DNA of 64,000 nt. It comes from Helopsaltes ochotensis (Eukaryota; Chordata; Aves; Passeriformes; Locustellidae). Positions 49,601-62,800 of the stretch are shown here, one piece after another. The notes under the pieces are model-generated. The model was not told the origin of the DNA and did not search any database. It worked only from the letters and a program-made list of their open reading frames with translations. The translations under genes were made by a program, and so were the position numbers. Numbering within the stretch: position 1 is the first letter of the stretch; every line of letters starts with the position of its first letter. The stretch is taken from positions 891,482 to 955,481 of the forward strand of contig VXBM01000133.1 in assembly GCA_013400155.1 (NCBI GenBank). Direction: 5' to 3'.

Positions 49601-52493
49601 GATTGTGATGTTCCTGTGGTAAGGTTTAGGGGTTTTAAAGTTTGTTTTTAATTTCTGCTTGCATTATTGTGTAATATGTTGAATATATTGATTTTTTGGA
49701 TAGGAGAGGCCACATCTGAGAGAGGGAGGTTACCATAAAGAAAAAGCTTCCTTTCAAATAAAGAGCACTGAATGGTTACTCCAGCCTTGTAGCTTTTGTT
49801 GATCCTGAGACAGTTAGTGGTGCATTTCATGCTGTGTCAGAATATGCAAGGTTCATCCAGCAGCTGGACATTTATGGATTAGCCACCAAGTGAAGAAGTA
49901 CAAGGGAGAGTACAGGATTTTGTTGCGTTTGTGCTGTGTTGTAATTCTGAAATGAAAACTATGACAATAATAACAAGGTGCATGAAGGGGTGTCTTCTTT
50001 TAACAGGATTTTTTCATGGAAATGGTAAAAAAAACCCCTTGGAAATCTTTGAAGGTGTAGTTTTTGTGTAAGGAGGTGGCAGAATATTATGCTCATCTAA
50101 CAAACATCTATCATTTCATTGCTGTTTACTCTGCTCCTTGATCATCCCTCTCCATTTCTGAGCTACCTTCATGTCGGTAGCTGTCACTGAAGGCTTCTAC
50201 TTGCTCCCTTGCATCTGACAAAGTTTCTAAACAGGGCAGATTCTGGTTGTTGACTTTGAGAGTAGATTTTAGCCCAATTTACATAGATAAGATTTGGCGT
50301 GCTATCCTATCCCGAGTGTCTGTTCAGTGAAAAATATGCAGCTCTCTGTGCCTCTATCATTTTGTTTGCCAGCAACCTGGCAAGAAAAACCCTTTTCAAG
50401 TCCTGACCTGGCTGATGGCTATTTGATGGCATAGAAAAAGAGGAAATAAATAGCAATTGAAGTAGTCCAAAACACATTAATTAGGTAAGGATTTAGACTA
50501 ACATCCTGCATTTTCCTGTTAGCTTCAAGAATGCCATTGAATTGTACTTCTTATCACCACAATTTTCTGTACCTGTGGCCTAAAGGCTTTGCCCTTGTGG
50601 AAAAGGCCTTTCCCAATCCTGGCAATAACACAGTTAAAGGTATGGGAATAGGTCACCCAGTGTCTGTTATGGTCCTGTAGCCACAAGAATAATCCATCTT
50701 CCTCTTCATAAAAATCTGACTGCAGTATTATTGTGTGTAACCCATGCTGATTCTAAAAGCAGTATGAATTGTATACATCTTGCACATCAGTTTCAGTGTC
50801 TTAAAAAATGAGAAGGTTTTTTTTTCCTTTTCCCCCTTCCTTTGAAGTTTTAAAGCAGAACTTGCTGGTGACCCACTTTTGCTAAGAGTTCTCTTAACTA
50901 ACCCCTGTACTCACTTATACATTTTTTTTCTCTTCCACCCACTGTCTGTCTAGCCTGGTTTAAAATTTTTATATATGTACTTTTAAAAAATTGATTAGTT
51001 GGAGAGCTGCCCGTTCTTCTGCGCTGTATAATAAGGATTTAAAAACTGCACACTGAATTCTGTATAGTGTAATTAAAACTGACCCAGATTTGGACCTGAG
51101 AACACCAGGACTTAGCCAAACTTGCCATGAGCTGAGTTCTGATGGCAGATGGAAGCTAATGAGGACACACTACACTCCAGAATTTCCCAGCTGCTTGGCC
51201 CCTTTTTGTACAAACAAGGTTTGGAGTGAAGTCCCAATCCCAAGAGCATGTTCAAGCAAATGTACTGCACCCAGTGTTTTGGGAAACAAGGCAGTGCTGT
51301 CGGACTGCTTCGGGAAAATTTTGAGGCATTCTTTCTACCGGGCTTTTACTGTGTATCCCAGTGTCATGAATATGCTGTCTTCCATGTTGTTCTAGTCTGA
51401 GTGTGATCATATGGCTCAGACCCTATATGAATACCCTCCTCTCATTTCAGCTGGGAGGGCTTCCACTTTAAATTAATGGAGTGTTAAGATCCCAAAGTAG
51501 TGGGTCTCCCTTTGACCTGTGGTTCCCTTCAGTGGATTCAATGTCCTGGGACTATTCAGGCAGATGTAATTGAATCAGTTTGAAGCAGCTGTAGCTGGCA
51601 TGTGGTCTCTCAGATTGCTAGCACCTGCTTGGTTGGGTTTTTTTGTTGTTTGTAACTCGCTAGAGTGAAAATAGTGCCAAAACCAGCATTGGTCTTGGAG
51701 CTGATAAAGCACTCCAGCTCCTATATCCCTTTCCCCTTCTAGCCCAGCCACCTCATTACTGGTGCCTGCAATAATGTTGTTGGTAGTGAGCAGAAACAGG
51801 TTTATGCTTCCCCTCCAACTGCCTCCCTCCCCTTCAAGCCAGTGCACTGCCAACACTGTCTCTCTTCTTCATAAGCAGTAAGATTTAATCGTGCTCAGGT
51901 GTGCAGAGCGTCTGTGCCCTCCTTAGAAAATTGAGCAGCCCATGCTTTGCTGTGTCTGATGCAGGCAGCACCAAATTTATCTGCTGCTCTAATAGTCTCT
52001 CTGCTGGCATGGCCAAGTCACTGTTCTTCGTGTGTAACAAATGCCCAAGGAGTCCTGGAAGGTTCTGCTCAATACTCCTGCTCCCTTCCTCTGGTGTGGC
52101 GTACATAGATTTTGGTTACTGAGTTCCTACTACAGTCAAACTTTTAATGTTGTAAGATTTCAGGAGGGACCGTGAGTCACTTGGTTGCCTCTGTGTATCC
52201 TGTGATTTATTGTAATCAAAGTTCAAATTAAACATGGTAGTGCACTTGGCCAAATACAGTAACAACACACAGTGGTGTGGTTTTCAATGTAATATTACAA
52301 GATGGCATATTGCAATGTTAATTTTTTTAATATATCCCTCCACTGACTTCCCCTTAGTTTGTGCATAAAGTTTATGTGCCTCCCTTTTATTTTGTCCCTC
52401 TGTGCCCCAGAGATAAAAGGATGTATCTGGATTTTTAATTCCAGCCATTTTCATCTTTGGTATTAGCCCCACACCTCACTTCTTGCTCTTTTG

Positions 52494-52514
52494 CTCTCTG
52501 TCTCTCTCTCTCTC
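52494..52514. repeat. (CT)n microsatellite
   Basis: About ten CT units with one G interruption. Confidence 0.9.
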
Positions 52515-52670
52515 ACCATTTTTTTGGATATTACCACTTATTTCTAGGGCTGAGAGGGTCTTGTCCTCGGCTGATGTATGAGACTTGATTGCCTCCTGCA
52601 ATAGGTTTGAAAATTGTTATTTTGGGGAATTAAAAGTCAGTTCCTCAAAGTGTTCCAGGTTCTGAAGCTG

Positions 52671-52692
52671 TTTCTTTCTTTCTTTCTCTCCT
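52671..52692. repeat. (CTTT)n microsatellite
   Basis: About four CTTT units followed by CTCTCC. Confidence 0.9.
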
Positions 52693-55600
52693 TTTAATCT
52701 GAATCTTGCATTTATATCACATTGTGGAAGGTTTTGATTTGTCTGTAGATATTTGGGATGTAGGCAAAGTCTCTTCTCCCATGAAATATTCCATCTCTGC
52801 TCCAGCACGTGTTAATCCACAGCTCTCTGTGGTTTGTTGAGCTCAGGCATTTGAAGGGTATTACTGAAGGCAACTTCTCTGGAGTTCAAAAAACAATTTC
52901 TGTTGAGTGGAAGTTAAATGCCAGTTCTATATAAGCATATAGAATTAATTTGTTTCGGGTTTTTTGCAGTATACCGGAGATGTGTCCCTTAATTTATTTG
53001 TTTTTAGTGTACAAAATACTACTGCTTTTACCTTTTAATTTGCATTGTGTGCTTAGAAATCCTGATAAACTACCTTGTATAACTTGTAATTGTGAAAGTG
53101 GTACAGCTAAACATTTTAATAGTTGTCTGATGGTACTACAAAGAAAAAAAGAAAAACGGAATTCCAATCAAGACAGAATTGTTTTTATTAATCCAGTAAG
53201 ATCATGTCACTGCTTGATTCTTCTCTTGTCCTGTTGTGATTTGTAGTGTTTTGTTTGTTTGTGGACTGACTTTGTTTTCTTCCAATCTGCACTCAGTCTT
53301 TCCTACTCTCTTTTGGTTAGTCTCAAAATGTCTACCAATAAAAACATCAATTTTTAAGAATAACTTTTGCTACTCTTTGTAGTCTGGAAGTGTTGCAGCT
53401 GCAGATGTCATCTACTGAATGAAATGTCAGCCACCAGTTCTAAGAGGGGAAACTACTAAAGTTTAAGTTAAGAAATAGCAAAGGACTGTGGCTCTCAATT
53501 TGTAGAGACACTATTTTAAAACGTTTCTGCTATAAGCCACACTTTTTATGTATTCAATAATGGAGAGTAAATATGGAATATTTTGTCTTTTTCAGATGTT
53601 TTGAGTACCTAGGATCCTTTGGTGAGATCAGTAGGCTTACAGAAGGGGAACTGTTCTTGAGACCACAATGAGTATAGCACCCATGGATATCTAAATAAAT
53701 AGCAAATTAGAAAATGTTGTTTGTATGCAAAAATACTTGGGGATGTGGGGGGGAAACAAGCAAAGAGTAGTAAGTATGCAGGTGTCTATCTTAGGATTTC
53801 TTAGTGCCATTTGTAGCCAGCCAGAACAAGAAAGCATCTGCCACTCTTATGGTTGTCTTGAAAATATAGTTTTAGGTCAGCAGCAAGTGCTAGCTGATAT
53901 ATTTTATTTCTAGAATGCTTTTTTTTCCATGTACTAAAGTTTACTTTAGAAATGCAGGCATTAAATAATTGTGAATTCTACACTAAGTGCAAGAGGTAGT
54001 AGAGAACCAGTGGGATTTATGTTCTCAAGAAGCCTATCTGGCATAGGTGAAGGGAAAAATATATAGATGTTCTTTGCAGTCTGCTAACATCCTGACGATG
54101 AGTTGTGAATGAAGCGGTGTTTATTGTGCTGAACTGTGCTTCTTGTAAGTTTAATTTGAAAGTATCTGTACAGAGACTGTACATCTCTTACTTGGATATG
54201 GATAACTGATCGATTTTATGTGAAGCTTGCTGTGCCTATGGAGTACAGAGCTTTTCAAACTAAGATATATTAGTAACTAGCATAGGAGGGTGACAGAAAG
54301 GACAACAAAGGAAGTTAATAAATTGATAATGAAGTGGGATTATAGAGGATTGAGCATGGATATTACAACCATTTCAAACATACTTTTTAATCACTACCAC
54401 TCTACTCTGATTCTGTCTAGCGGCACCACCCTGAAATGTATTGTTAAGAATTTGGTAAGACCACTTGACTTGCAAGCACTTACTGGCAAGCATGTCCACA
54501 TCTTTGACAGGGGTCAAGAGGTTAATGAGTGACCAGCAAGATTCTTCTGTTTGCCATGCAATCGGCCTCTCTAGAAGAGCCTTTGCTTATTTAAGTTGAC
54601 AAAAATATTTGGAAAACTTGCAGTATGGTGTATGATCTACAAACAAATCTTTTATTGTCTGGGCTTTGCCTTCCATCACTGCATCATAAACGTGCAAAGT
54701 TAAGAAATTGGTGAGCAATTTAACACTAAAGTGAATATAAAAAGACACCATATTGTACTTCTGACTAACAAATAAAACTGTAAGCGAATCAAACTAATGC
54801 AAAGTACAGAGGAGGAGATGCTAGCAAAAGTAAAATGGGCTGTAAAATCTGAGAGCACTTTCAAAAAGAAACCCCAAACCCCAACCCAATTCTTTCTGTT
54901 ACATTGCCCAGGCAGCTTCTTGAAAGAAGTATGAGCTGTCTCATACATACTTAGAACACATAACTCTTGTCCACTTCCCAAAGCGTCAGTTTCTGCTTTT
55001 CCCAAAATTCTGTGCTCGACAACTGGACAGAAGGCTACGCTGAATTAAATTTTATTGTTCTGGTGTTCTCCATCCATTTGCAATGCACATAATCAGGAAT
55101 TCAGCTATGTCCCGAGAAACCCGTTTAACCTAATGAGAGCAAATGGCAATGGGTGTTCCTTACCCAAGACAGCAGTGCCAACATTTCTGCTTAATTGGGA
55201 CATATTTGGCCGGTTCCAGTGCTTCAAGTGGTTTTTAAACAGGTGTTTAATGGGTGTGGGATTCTGAACTCTGCCCTTTTGATACAGCAGTTGCCAAATA
55301 AAGATTAACAGAAATAAAAAGATCTAATACAGAATAATAATTTTTGTCTTTGTATATTTATTCAGCATAATTTTTACTTCAAGTCGCAGGCGGGTGGGGA
55401 GGTGTTTCTTCTCATAATTGAGAAAGTCCATTAAATAGAACAACAGGATGTCTAGCAGGGTGTCCTAATTAAAATTACCCTGTAATTTGAACAAAACATT
55501 CATTTGTATGTAGCTAAGGTTGACCTAAACCCCATCTAAATCAGGAAAAATTATTATACAATTTTTTTTTCTGCTGAAAATGAAACTTAGCATTCTGCCA

Positions 55601-55699
55601 GCAAACAGCATGGTTCTGTTATTATACAGTATTCAAGAGTAAGGATTTTCTCTTCAGTGTTCAAAAAATAATATTTTGAGCAAGTTTAAAAGAGGTTTC

Positions 55700-56060
55700 T
55701 CTCCTACCTGTACCCTTTGATAGTATTCATTCATGGTTTCATTTCTGTGGTATTTGAAAGCACAGAGACAATTTTGTTCTGTGCATACTGTAAGCCCATC
55801 TGAAGCTTTTGGTCGTGGCCAGTGTACTGGTGAACTAATAAGCAACGGAGATAGCAGCTGCTTAGCAGGACTGATTGGCTCAGGCTTGACTCTGCTCTCT
55901 GCGACTCCACAGTTTCTGACTGGCGTGGAGTGCAAGCCGGGTAATTTTGTTATCTCGGGGAGTGTGGGCCTGCATACATAATCCAGGCTGGCTCCACCAC
56001 CGGGGAGATTGTACGCTCCGGGTGAAAATGACCCACTCGTGCTCTAGCTGTCGTGCTTTA
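55700..56060. promoter_or_regulatory. CpG-elevated patch with a CCAAT motif
   Basis: About a dozen CpGs in roughly 300 bp, in an AT-rich setting where CpG is rare, and a GAGCCAATCAG CCAAT-box-like motif on the minus strand near 55872-55882. On the minus strand an open frame runs from 55935 through to a good donor-like site (CAG then GTAGGAG, junction at 55708/55707). This could be a minus-strand exon, a small alternative promoter, or an exapted element. No start site or known protein can be shown. Confidence 0.25.
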
Positions 56061-56245
56061 GAATGCTGCTGAGGCAAGTTGTATTTAATATAATTTATCA
56101 AATCAAAGTGAATGTTGGAAAGAACTAACTTCAGAAATATTGTTTGTATTTAAGAAGAAACTCGCAGCATCTTTAACTTGACAGAGCTGCGCAAGCAGCA
56201 GCTTCTGGATGTTTGTTTCCAGGACTCAAGGTGATGGAAGTCTAT

Positions 56246-56284
<39 letters not shown>

Positions 56285-59200
56285 TGCCTGCTTTCTGGGC
56301 AGGTTGGGAATGAGAATTTCCAAAAATGCTCAAAACCAATTTGAATATGCTGCTGATGGATTCAGCTTGGACTTCTTTGCTGTGCTTTGAGTGGAAAGAG
56401 AATCATAGCCTTGTTCCTTTGGATAATCCCACCCTTATGTACAAAAAGTGGAACTTGATAAATGCCAATACTTAATTTGGTGCAATAGGAGTTCCTTTCA
56501 CTGAATTATTCTTCTGCTTAAACCAGTTTTACATTTTCATCTCACAGCTTCAGTGGAGTATATAACAGCAAAAGAAAGGAAAGGGAAATATCTGATGAAT
56601 GATTTGCTTAACCTGCTTTAAGCTCCAAGAAGAATTGTTAAAAAGAAGGTGAAATTTGAGGCTGGTGTTGTGGTAATACATTTTTCAACTGATCCAAGAG
56701 CACTTGAATGGAAAGTATTCAAATGTTGGCATAATTTAAAATTTTAGATTCCCATTGTTGTTTTAAAGACAGCAAAAACTGATGTGGGCACCTGTTGTAA
56801 TGTGGGAAGAGTAAAATTAATTCAATCAAACAGCTTTTGGCCAAGGTATTTTATATGTGTGTCTGCACATGTATGTTATCATGTGGATATTTAAGTATGC
56901 ATGCTTTCCAATAGACAGTTATTCTGCAGAGAAATGTATTCAGTGCTGCCACAGGAAGAATATATGCACAAATGGGTTGTACCGGTAACTGTACCTTAAA
57001 GGCAGTTGAAGGAAAATGGGAATCTCCTGTTGGGAAAACTAGCCAAGCCCCTTGTCTAGGCCTTGCCTAACTTGAACATGTTGAACAAACCTATATTTGT
57101 GTAACAACCTGTACAGCTGCCCATGGTTTTTAGAATAACTGCAACCATTTGAGAGTGGGTAGAAGACTCGAATGAAAAATAGTAGTTGTGGGGATGCCAT
57201 TGCTTCCAACTCACATATGCTGGAAAGCGTTGTTTTGTTATTGTTGAACAAAAAAGTCATCAATTCTTATCCCTGGTCTGGTGTCCTGCCCTTGAGGTCT
57301 GGTTGTAACTTGACAATACAAATTCTAACTGCAGTACTGAAAAGATGGGTACTGGTTGTTGAGCAGAGGAAAACCGGTGAAGATCTGCACTGATTTTTTT
57401 TCTCTCAGTTACTTTACTTTCCAAAGATGCTGAATCACCTGCAGGTGCTATCTGGCTTGTGAAGCTCTTCCTTAGTGACTCCTTTTCCTGAAGGTATTGT
57501 GGGTGGTGGTGTCAGGTGATTCCTTACCACCAAAGGATCTCTCTTGTAGGATGTAAAATGTTCCAATTCCCTGGAGGAGGGAAGCAAAAGGAAGGGAGCT
57601 TTAGTGTCTTCTGTATTCAGCTGAACTCCAGACACCCATCCTGCACAACTGTCTGGACAGAGTGGCTTTAGAACTACTGAGGGTTGCAAAGTTAGTTTCT
57701 AGTCAGGACAGAATTGATGTTTCTTCCCTGGAAAGCAGCAAAAGAGATGTGTAGTATGGTAACTGTAGAGATGTAAAGGAAAGTTCCTGCTCTTGATCTT
57801 CAGGTATATTTTCTGAAGTCCTTGAAAGGTTCTTCAGGAGCTTCACCATGTTCTGGTAACAGTGCTTCTTAATCACAAGCTTTATCATTTGCCTTCGGCA
57901 AGAATGCTCAATTCCTTCCATTTGAATGTGGGGCCTTGCCTTATTGCCTCGGGGAAGTGTTACTGTAATGCTTGTCACTTGAGGCTAATTCAACCTGCCA
58001 CTTGGAAAATGCCCTTGGTGCAGATTGTGGCAGTGCACCATTATCTCAAGCTATTTTTCATCAGAGGCAGACTGCATCTGTTCTGTATGATCTGTGTAGC
58101 CCAACAGTTTATTTTAGGTTAGTGTGTGATGTGGGGTCTTTTTTACCTATAAAGCTGTGGTTGCTTCAGCTTGCAGCTGTGTGATAAGAGTCTTTCTCTC
58201 GTGTCATACCAAAGCAGCCCTAGACATCACAAGGTGTAAGTCCACAGCAGCTTAAACTAATCAGTGTTGACGAGGCTCTGTTGCTGTTCTTCCACGAGAA
58301 CAGTTCTGCTTCCTCCCTAGCTCTAACCCCCAAGTTTTCTGCCTGGATCTCAAGCTGCAACAAGGGTTTGATGTGGCTAAAAACACATGGGAAAGAAGAC
58401 TTTGTTCAGCTGAAAGCTTGCTGAACCAGGCACTTACGCAGTCCTGGCTCTAGGATGGACTTGGGGACATGTGACAAGGAGAGGAAGGAGGTGAGGGAAG
58501 GGTGGGATTGTGGCAGCTTCAGTTAAAATCAGCTTACATCATAACACAGCCATGCTTGTATGGTTCTGAAAATTATAAGCAGTGGTTTCAGCAAGATACA
58601 GCTGTGAGCATGGGATATGATAATCAGGGGAACTGTGGCTTTGGAATTTCCTTCCTCCACTGTTTTCTAATACATCATTTTGGTACACATCAGAAACACT
58701 GAAGATCACACACCTCAACCTTTCCACCCTTGAAAAGGGAAAACGATATGAAGGCTTGATTAATTTCTTTTATGAGGTTTGGTTGCTGTATGTCACTAGA
58801 AGCAGATCAGGCAGAGGGGAAAATAAAGAAAACATTTTTGTAAGCAGTAGGGAGTTTTCCCCTTTGAAAAATAGCTAAAACTTCATTAACATTTCAGCAA
58901 GCTTTAAATTACAATTTGCATCTGAAAATAATCTATAATGTGTTTTGAGTGCCAGTGAGTCACATCAGGGCAGTATCAGCACAAGTTTCTTCCACGTACA
59001 GCTTGTGATGTGATTCCTGCACCATCAGTCATAGTGCTACTGAGCCACTCATACTGGTGTGAGGCTGCCCGTGGAATTAACACTTGGCCTGGTGCTGATC
59101 ACATAAAACCAGAGTGCCCCAGGCCACGTGGCTGGCTGGGGCAAACTGAACGGAGCAGATGACTGCTGGGTCCTGAATTCTACACCTGCTTTGTGTCCAG

Positions 59201-59772
59201 GCTAACTTGGTCAGTGCCTTTTACCAAGACCTACTCCATTCCATTGCAGTAGGTCTGTTCACACAGAACAGGTTTCTCTTGTAACATGTCTGTAGGAGAG
59301 GCCCTTTGAACATGCCACCAGAGTGATTGGGCCATCTTTCACCCATCCCTACGCCACTGAATGGTGATACTTTGATTTTTCTGCCCCGCTGAGCACAAGT
59401 CGTTGAGTTTGATGTTGGGAAGGGGAGAGGTCAGAAGTGAAGCTGGCAGCTCCGCTGTGCAGGGAGGACAAGTGGGAAGACTGCTCTGTGTCCCTAGGTT
59501 TTGAACATATGAGAAGATGTAGGCATCTGCAGCATGCAGCCCGAAATGTTTTCTTCCTGCAAGGTTTTTATGTCAAATCTACATGGATTAGATTTGTAGT
59601 GAGCAATTGATAGCCCAACTGCAGAGCCTTCGAAGAAAAACGCTTTGCTGATTGTATCATGCTTTTGGTAGGGCATGTCCTGGAGTTCCTGACAACTGTT
59701 TCTAAAGGGTTTTCCTTCATTCAAGGTCTTAAAAGATGATTTTCTCCTCTTTTTTTTCCCCTCTCTCCTCAG
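56061..59772. other. Non-coding stretch with a TTTA microsatellite
   Basis: Nothing recognised apart from the microsatellite at 56243-56285, an octamer motif ATTTGCAT (58914-58921) and, at the end, the long polypyrimidine tract that leads into the exon at 59773. Confidence 0.55.
56243..56285. repeat. (TTTA)n microsatellite
   Basis: More than ten uninterrupted TTTA units. Confidence 0.97.
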
Positions 59773-59894
59773 GGAACTAGAGGGCTTGACGCATCCTTTA
59801 CATCCTGCATTTACTCTGACCACAGTCCCTCCCTGTTCTCACAAGCGGAGCTCAGCCCTGCTTCCCTTCCTGTTGATTCCCAGTCAGCTACATG
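59773..59894 (+). CDS. Candidate internal exon (122 nt), Ser-rich frame, gene unknown
   Basis: Best exon in the window. A long pyrimidine tract (59738-59770: CTCCTC, eight T, CCCCTCTCTCCTC) ends in AG at 59772, and the 3' end is CATG followed by an ideal GTAAGT donor at 59895. Phase 0 gives 40 open codons plus TG, beginning GTRGLDASFTSCIYSDHSPS and rich in Ser (10 of 40) with several Ser-Pro pairs, as in disordered protein segments. A second frame (offset by one base) is also open and starts ELEGLTHPLHPAFTL, so the coding frame is not settled; the third is stopped at once. Length is ordinary for a vertebrate exon. Its phase 0 entry fits the 25532-25591 candidate. It could equally be an exon of a non-coding RNA. 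I do not recognise the protein. Confidence 0.45.
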
Positions 59895-62800
59895 GTAAGT
59901 TTTCATTATCTCTAGACTTGTTGCCACGAGGTAAAACTCTGGCAGACTCTCTCTAAAATCCATTAGCACTGGGCATTGAGGGCAGAGCACTTCATGCCCA
60001 TCAGAGATCGTTCAGTTGTTTTCCAGGCTGACTGCAAGGAAGGGAAGATAGTATTGAATTAGCATTGGAGCTGAACTTCAGCATAGATTGTTATAGGAAT
60101 AAAATATGAAGTAAAATATGTGACAGAATTAAATCCATCAGTTCTAATAAAAGAAACAGAAGAAAGCAAAGAAATATTGGACCCTTAAATCCCATTAACC
60201 AGGCCAGAGAGAGAATGCGTTAAAAGGAAGCTGCACTGTATCTTTTTTCATTGTTTGATGAAATAATCTTTTTCACCCTTTAAGTAGTGTGTTTAAAACT
60301 CCTAGTATTTCTGAAACAAAGAGAATATACTGCCACCGAGCTAGCTGGTTTTTATACCTTCCTTTCTGAGTATTGTCCTTCAGTGCAATACAGAGCCATT
60401 TCTTTGTTCTCACAAGCTAGCAGTTAAATTGTATGTAAATGTATGCAAATTAGATGCTGTCTAATAAAGAGAGTCATTAGATGGAAGAAATATTTAGTTT
60501 AGGGGGAAAAAAGAGAAGAAAGCAGGTGTATTTTGCAATAGAAAAATGTAAGATTGCAAAGGCCCCTCCAACTTTGGGTGAAGGCTTTTTATAAAGCCAT
60601 TAAAATATTTTCTAAAAGGCTTGCCCTTCTCTTGGTCCAATTTTTTTGTGTGTTTTTTTTATGTATGTGCACTACTGTGTTCCTAAAACTCACTGACTGT
60701 GCTATACATACAGACGCGTAAGTATTGTACTCATAAGTATTTTATTTCTTTAAATCATGCAGGTATGAAGGCACACACATGTACCTTGTACAAGGGTGTG
60801 TTTTCTGCTGAGTAGAGGTGGAATTCATGTGGTAAATTTTATTTTCATAGATTTATTTATTCATTGTATGCTCTGACTGGATACCTTTTCTCACTAAATC
60901 ATCTTCCTCCATTTTATCAACCCTCTCCTCAACAATTTTAAAGCTTTATTTTTTTCCCCTGTTTTATTTATTCACCAGATCTCAGTGCCAGATGCATTTC
61001 CATTCTTTCACTTGCATTTTCTGCCAAGTTATCCCTTTTGAGGTATGAACCTGATTTAAGCCTGAAGCAGCAGTGACCTTTCTAAACATGAAGTTGCAGC
61101 TTTACTGTCAGGTGTCATAACACTAAAATGCTCAGAATGTGAAGCTTTGTGTCATCCAAAACTGGAGATTCCACACCCATGGAGCACATGTATCCATCTA
61201 GGTTCTGAAAGATTTAAAATAGATGAACCTTATTTTCTTGCCACTTCTAAGGAGTTGAAATTTGGGACTTTTCTCTCTCTACCTTTTCAATTTCTACTCC
61301 TGCTCTTTCAGCACTTCTCTTTGAGTGGACAAGTATACAAAGGTGATATGGCTCAATTATCTTGAAGTCTTTTTTGTATTTTGTTTCTGATGCTCAGTTA
61401 GCATGGTTTCAGGCAGGGACAATAGCTGTATGTCAACTTGCCTATTTTTTCTGTTGCAGTTTTGCAAGTCTGGAAGTCTAAAGACATATATGTATATGTG
61501 TATAAAATATATGTATATAAAAGTAATGTTGTTTAAATATTTACATATAAAGCCAAAGGATTGGCTTTCTTCCCAGAATTACTGGAACTACCTTCCCCAG
61601 GAACATTTGGACTTGAGAAATCTCTACAGCAACACTTTTTTACTGAAACTAAACAACTTGTGAAGTGAGTAACTAGCTCTGCACCCTTTATTGTTCATAT
61701 GGGTTCTTTAGCTTAGGATGATGGAGAGACCTCTCTGCATGGATAGTTCATTTCCAGCCAATTATGAATCGATTATCTTTTATTGTCATTTCCACCCCTT
61801 AGTTTCTCATTGGCTCATTTTATGAGAGAGATCTTATGAGGGAAGCTTGGACAGAATGGGAATATTTTTGCCACAATTCTAGGGGAGGTCCATGCTGTGT
61901 GCTGCATCCGTGCGGTCTCAGTGTGCAGTCTGGGCACTGCATTCCTTCCTGGACAGCTAAAGAGCAGTCAGGCTCATCACTCAGCACAAGCTGACCCCCA
62001 GCTGCCCAGCATCCCAACCACCCTGGCTGAGCAGTCAGCAGAGAAGCCGGAACGTGTCTGGTACCCAGTGGGAAATGTAGGCAGGGTGATTGTAAGGGCA
62101 TGGTGGAGGTTTGGCAGTGGATATTTCACGTACTCATGAAGGCATTATAGAACATGTAAGGTGAAGATTGTGAGGAATGCAAAGGAAATCTGAGCTGTAA
62201 TATACGGATGCTAGAGAGAGATGAGGTTAAAATGAGGAGTAACATGGGATATACTGGTGACTAGGAGGGATGAGGCCACGTTAGCAAGCAGAAAATGTTG
62301 GTGGTGTACTGACTCACTTGGGGAACCACTCTTCTAGGCTGTCTGGCACTGAATGTCCAGGAGAGCTGAGTCATTAGTGATGCAGGCATTTGACCTGGAT
62401 GTTTACGCAGAGTTTGCAGTCTAGGTAGGTGTATTTATGCACATTCTTCAGATTTTGGGAGGTGGTGGTTAATCCTGAATCCCTAATGGGAGATTTACAC
62501 TGGACATGGGACAGGCTAGCAAACAAAGTACCTTGTGTCTCTCACATTCTTAATCAGGTTGCAAAAAATACATGTAGATGAGTGATACTCAAATGGGGGA
62601 AGAAGTGATGTAGGCTTAGGGGCAGGGATCTGATTAATTCCATATTCCTTCCCATGCTTCCTGTGGTCTGGAATAATTTTTCAGGGCAGGAGAGAATTCA
62701 GTGCCTACCTGCTTTTGAGGATATGCATCTTGCTACCTCATCCATCTCAACATAATAACATAACAATAACATAACAATAATAGAGCTTTCCTACTCTTGA

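Larger units (their letters stand above)
45697..55699. other. Long non-coding stretch, nothing recognised
   Basis: AT-leaning DNA with short A runs (46550-46564, 47537-47550), an alternating AT tract (46603-46638) and CT/CTTT runs (52494-52514, 52671-52692). Open frames up to about 115 codons occur on both strands but overlap and show no family features. No interspersed repeat was recognised. Confidence 0.5.

Noticed and set aside
61403..61663. 86-codon frame with Tyr/Met/Lys-rich middle
   Set aside because: The middle is translated from an AT alternating tract. Only the 3' part, in a different frame, has exon-like borders and is reported separately.
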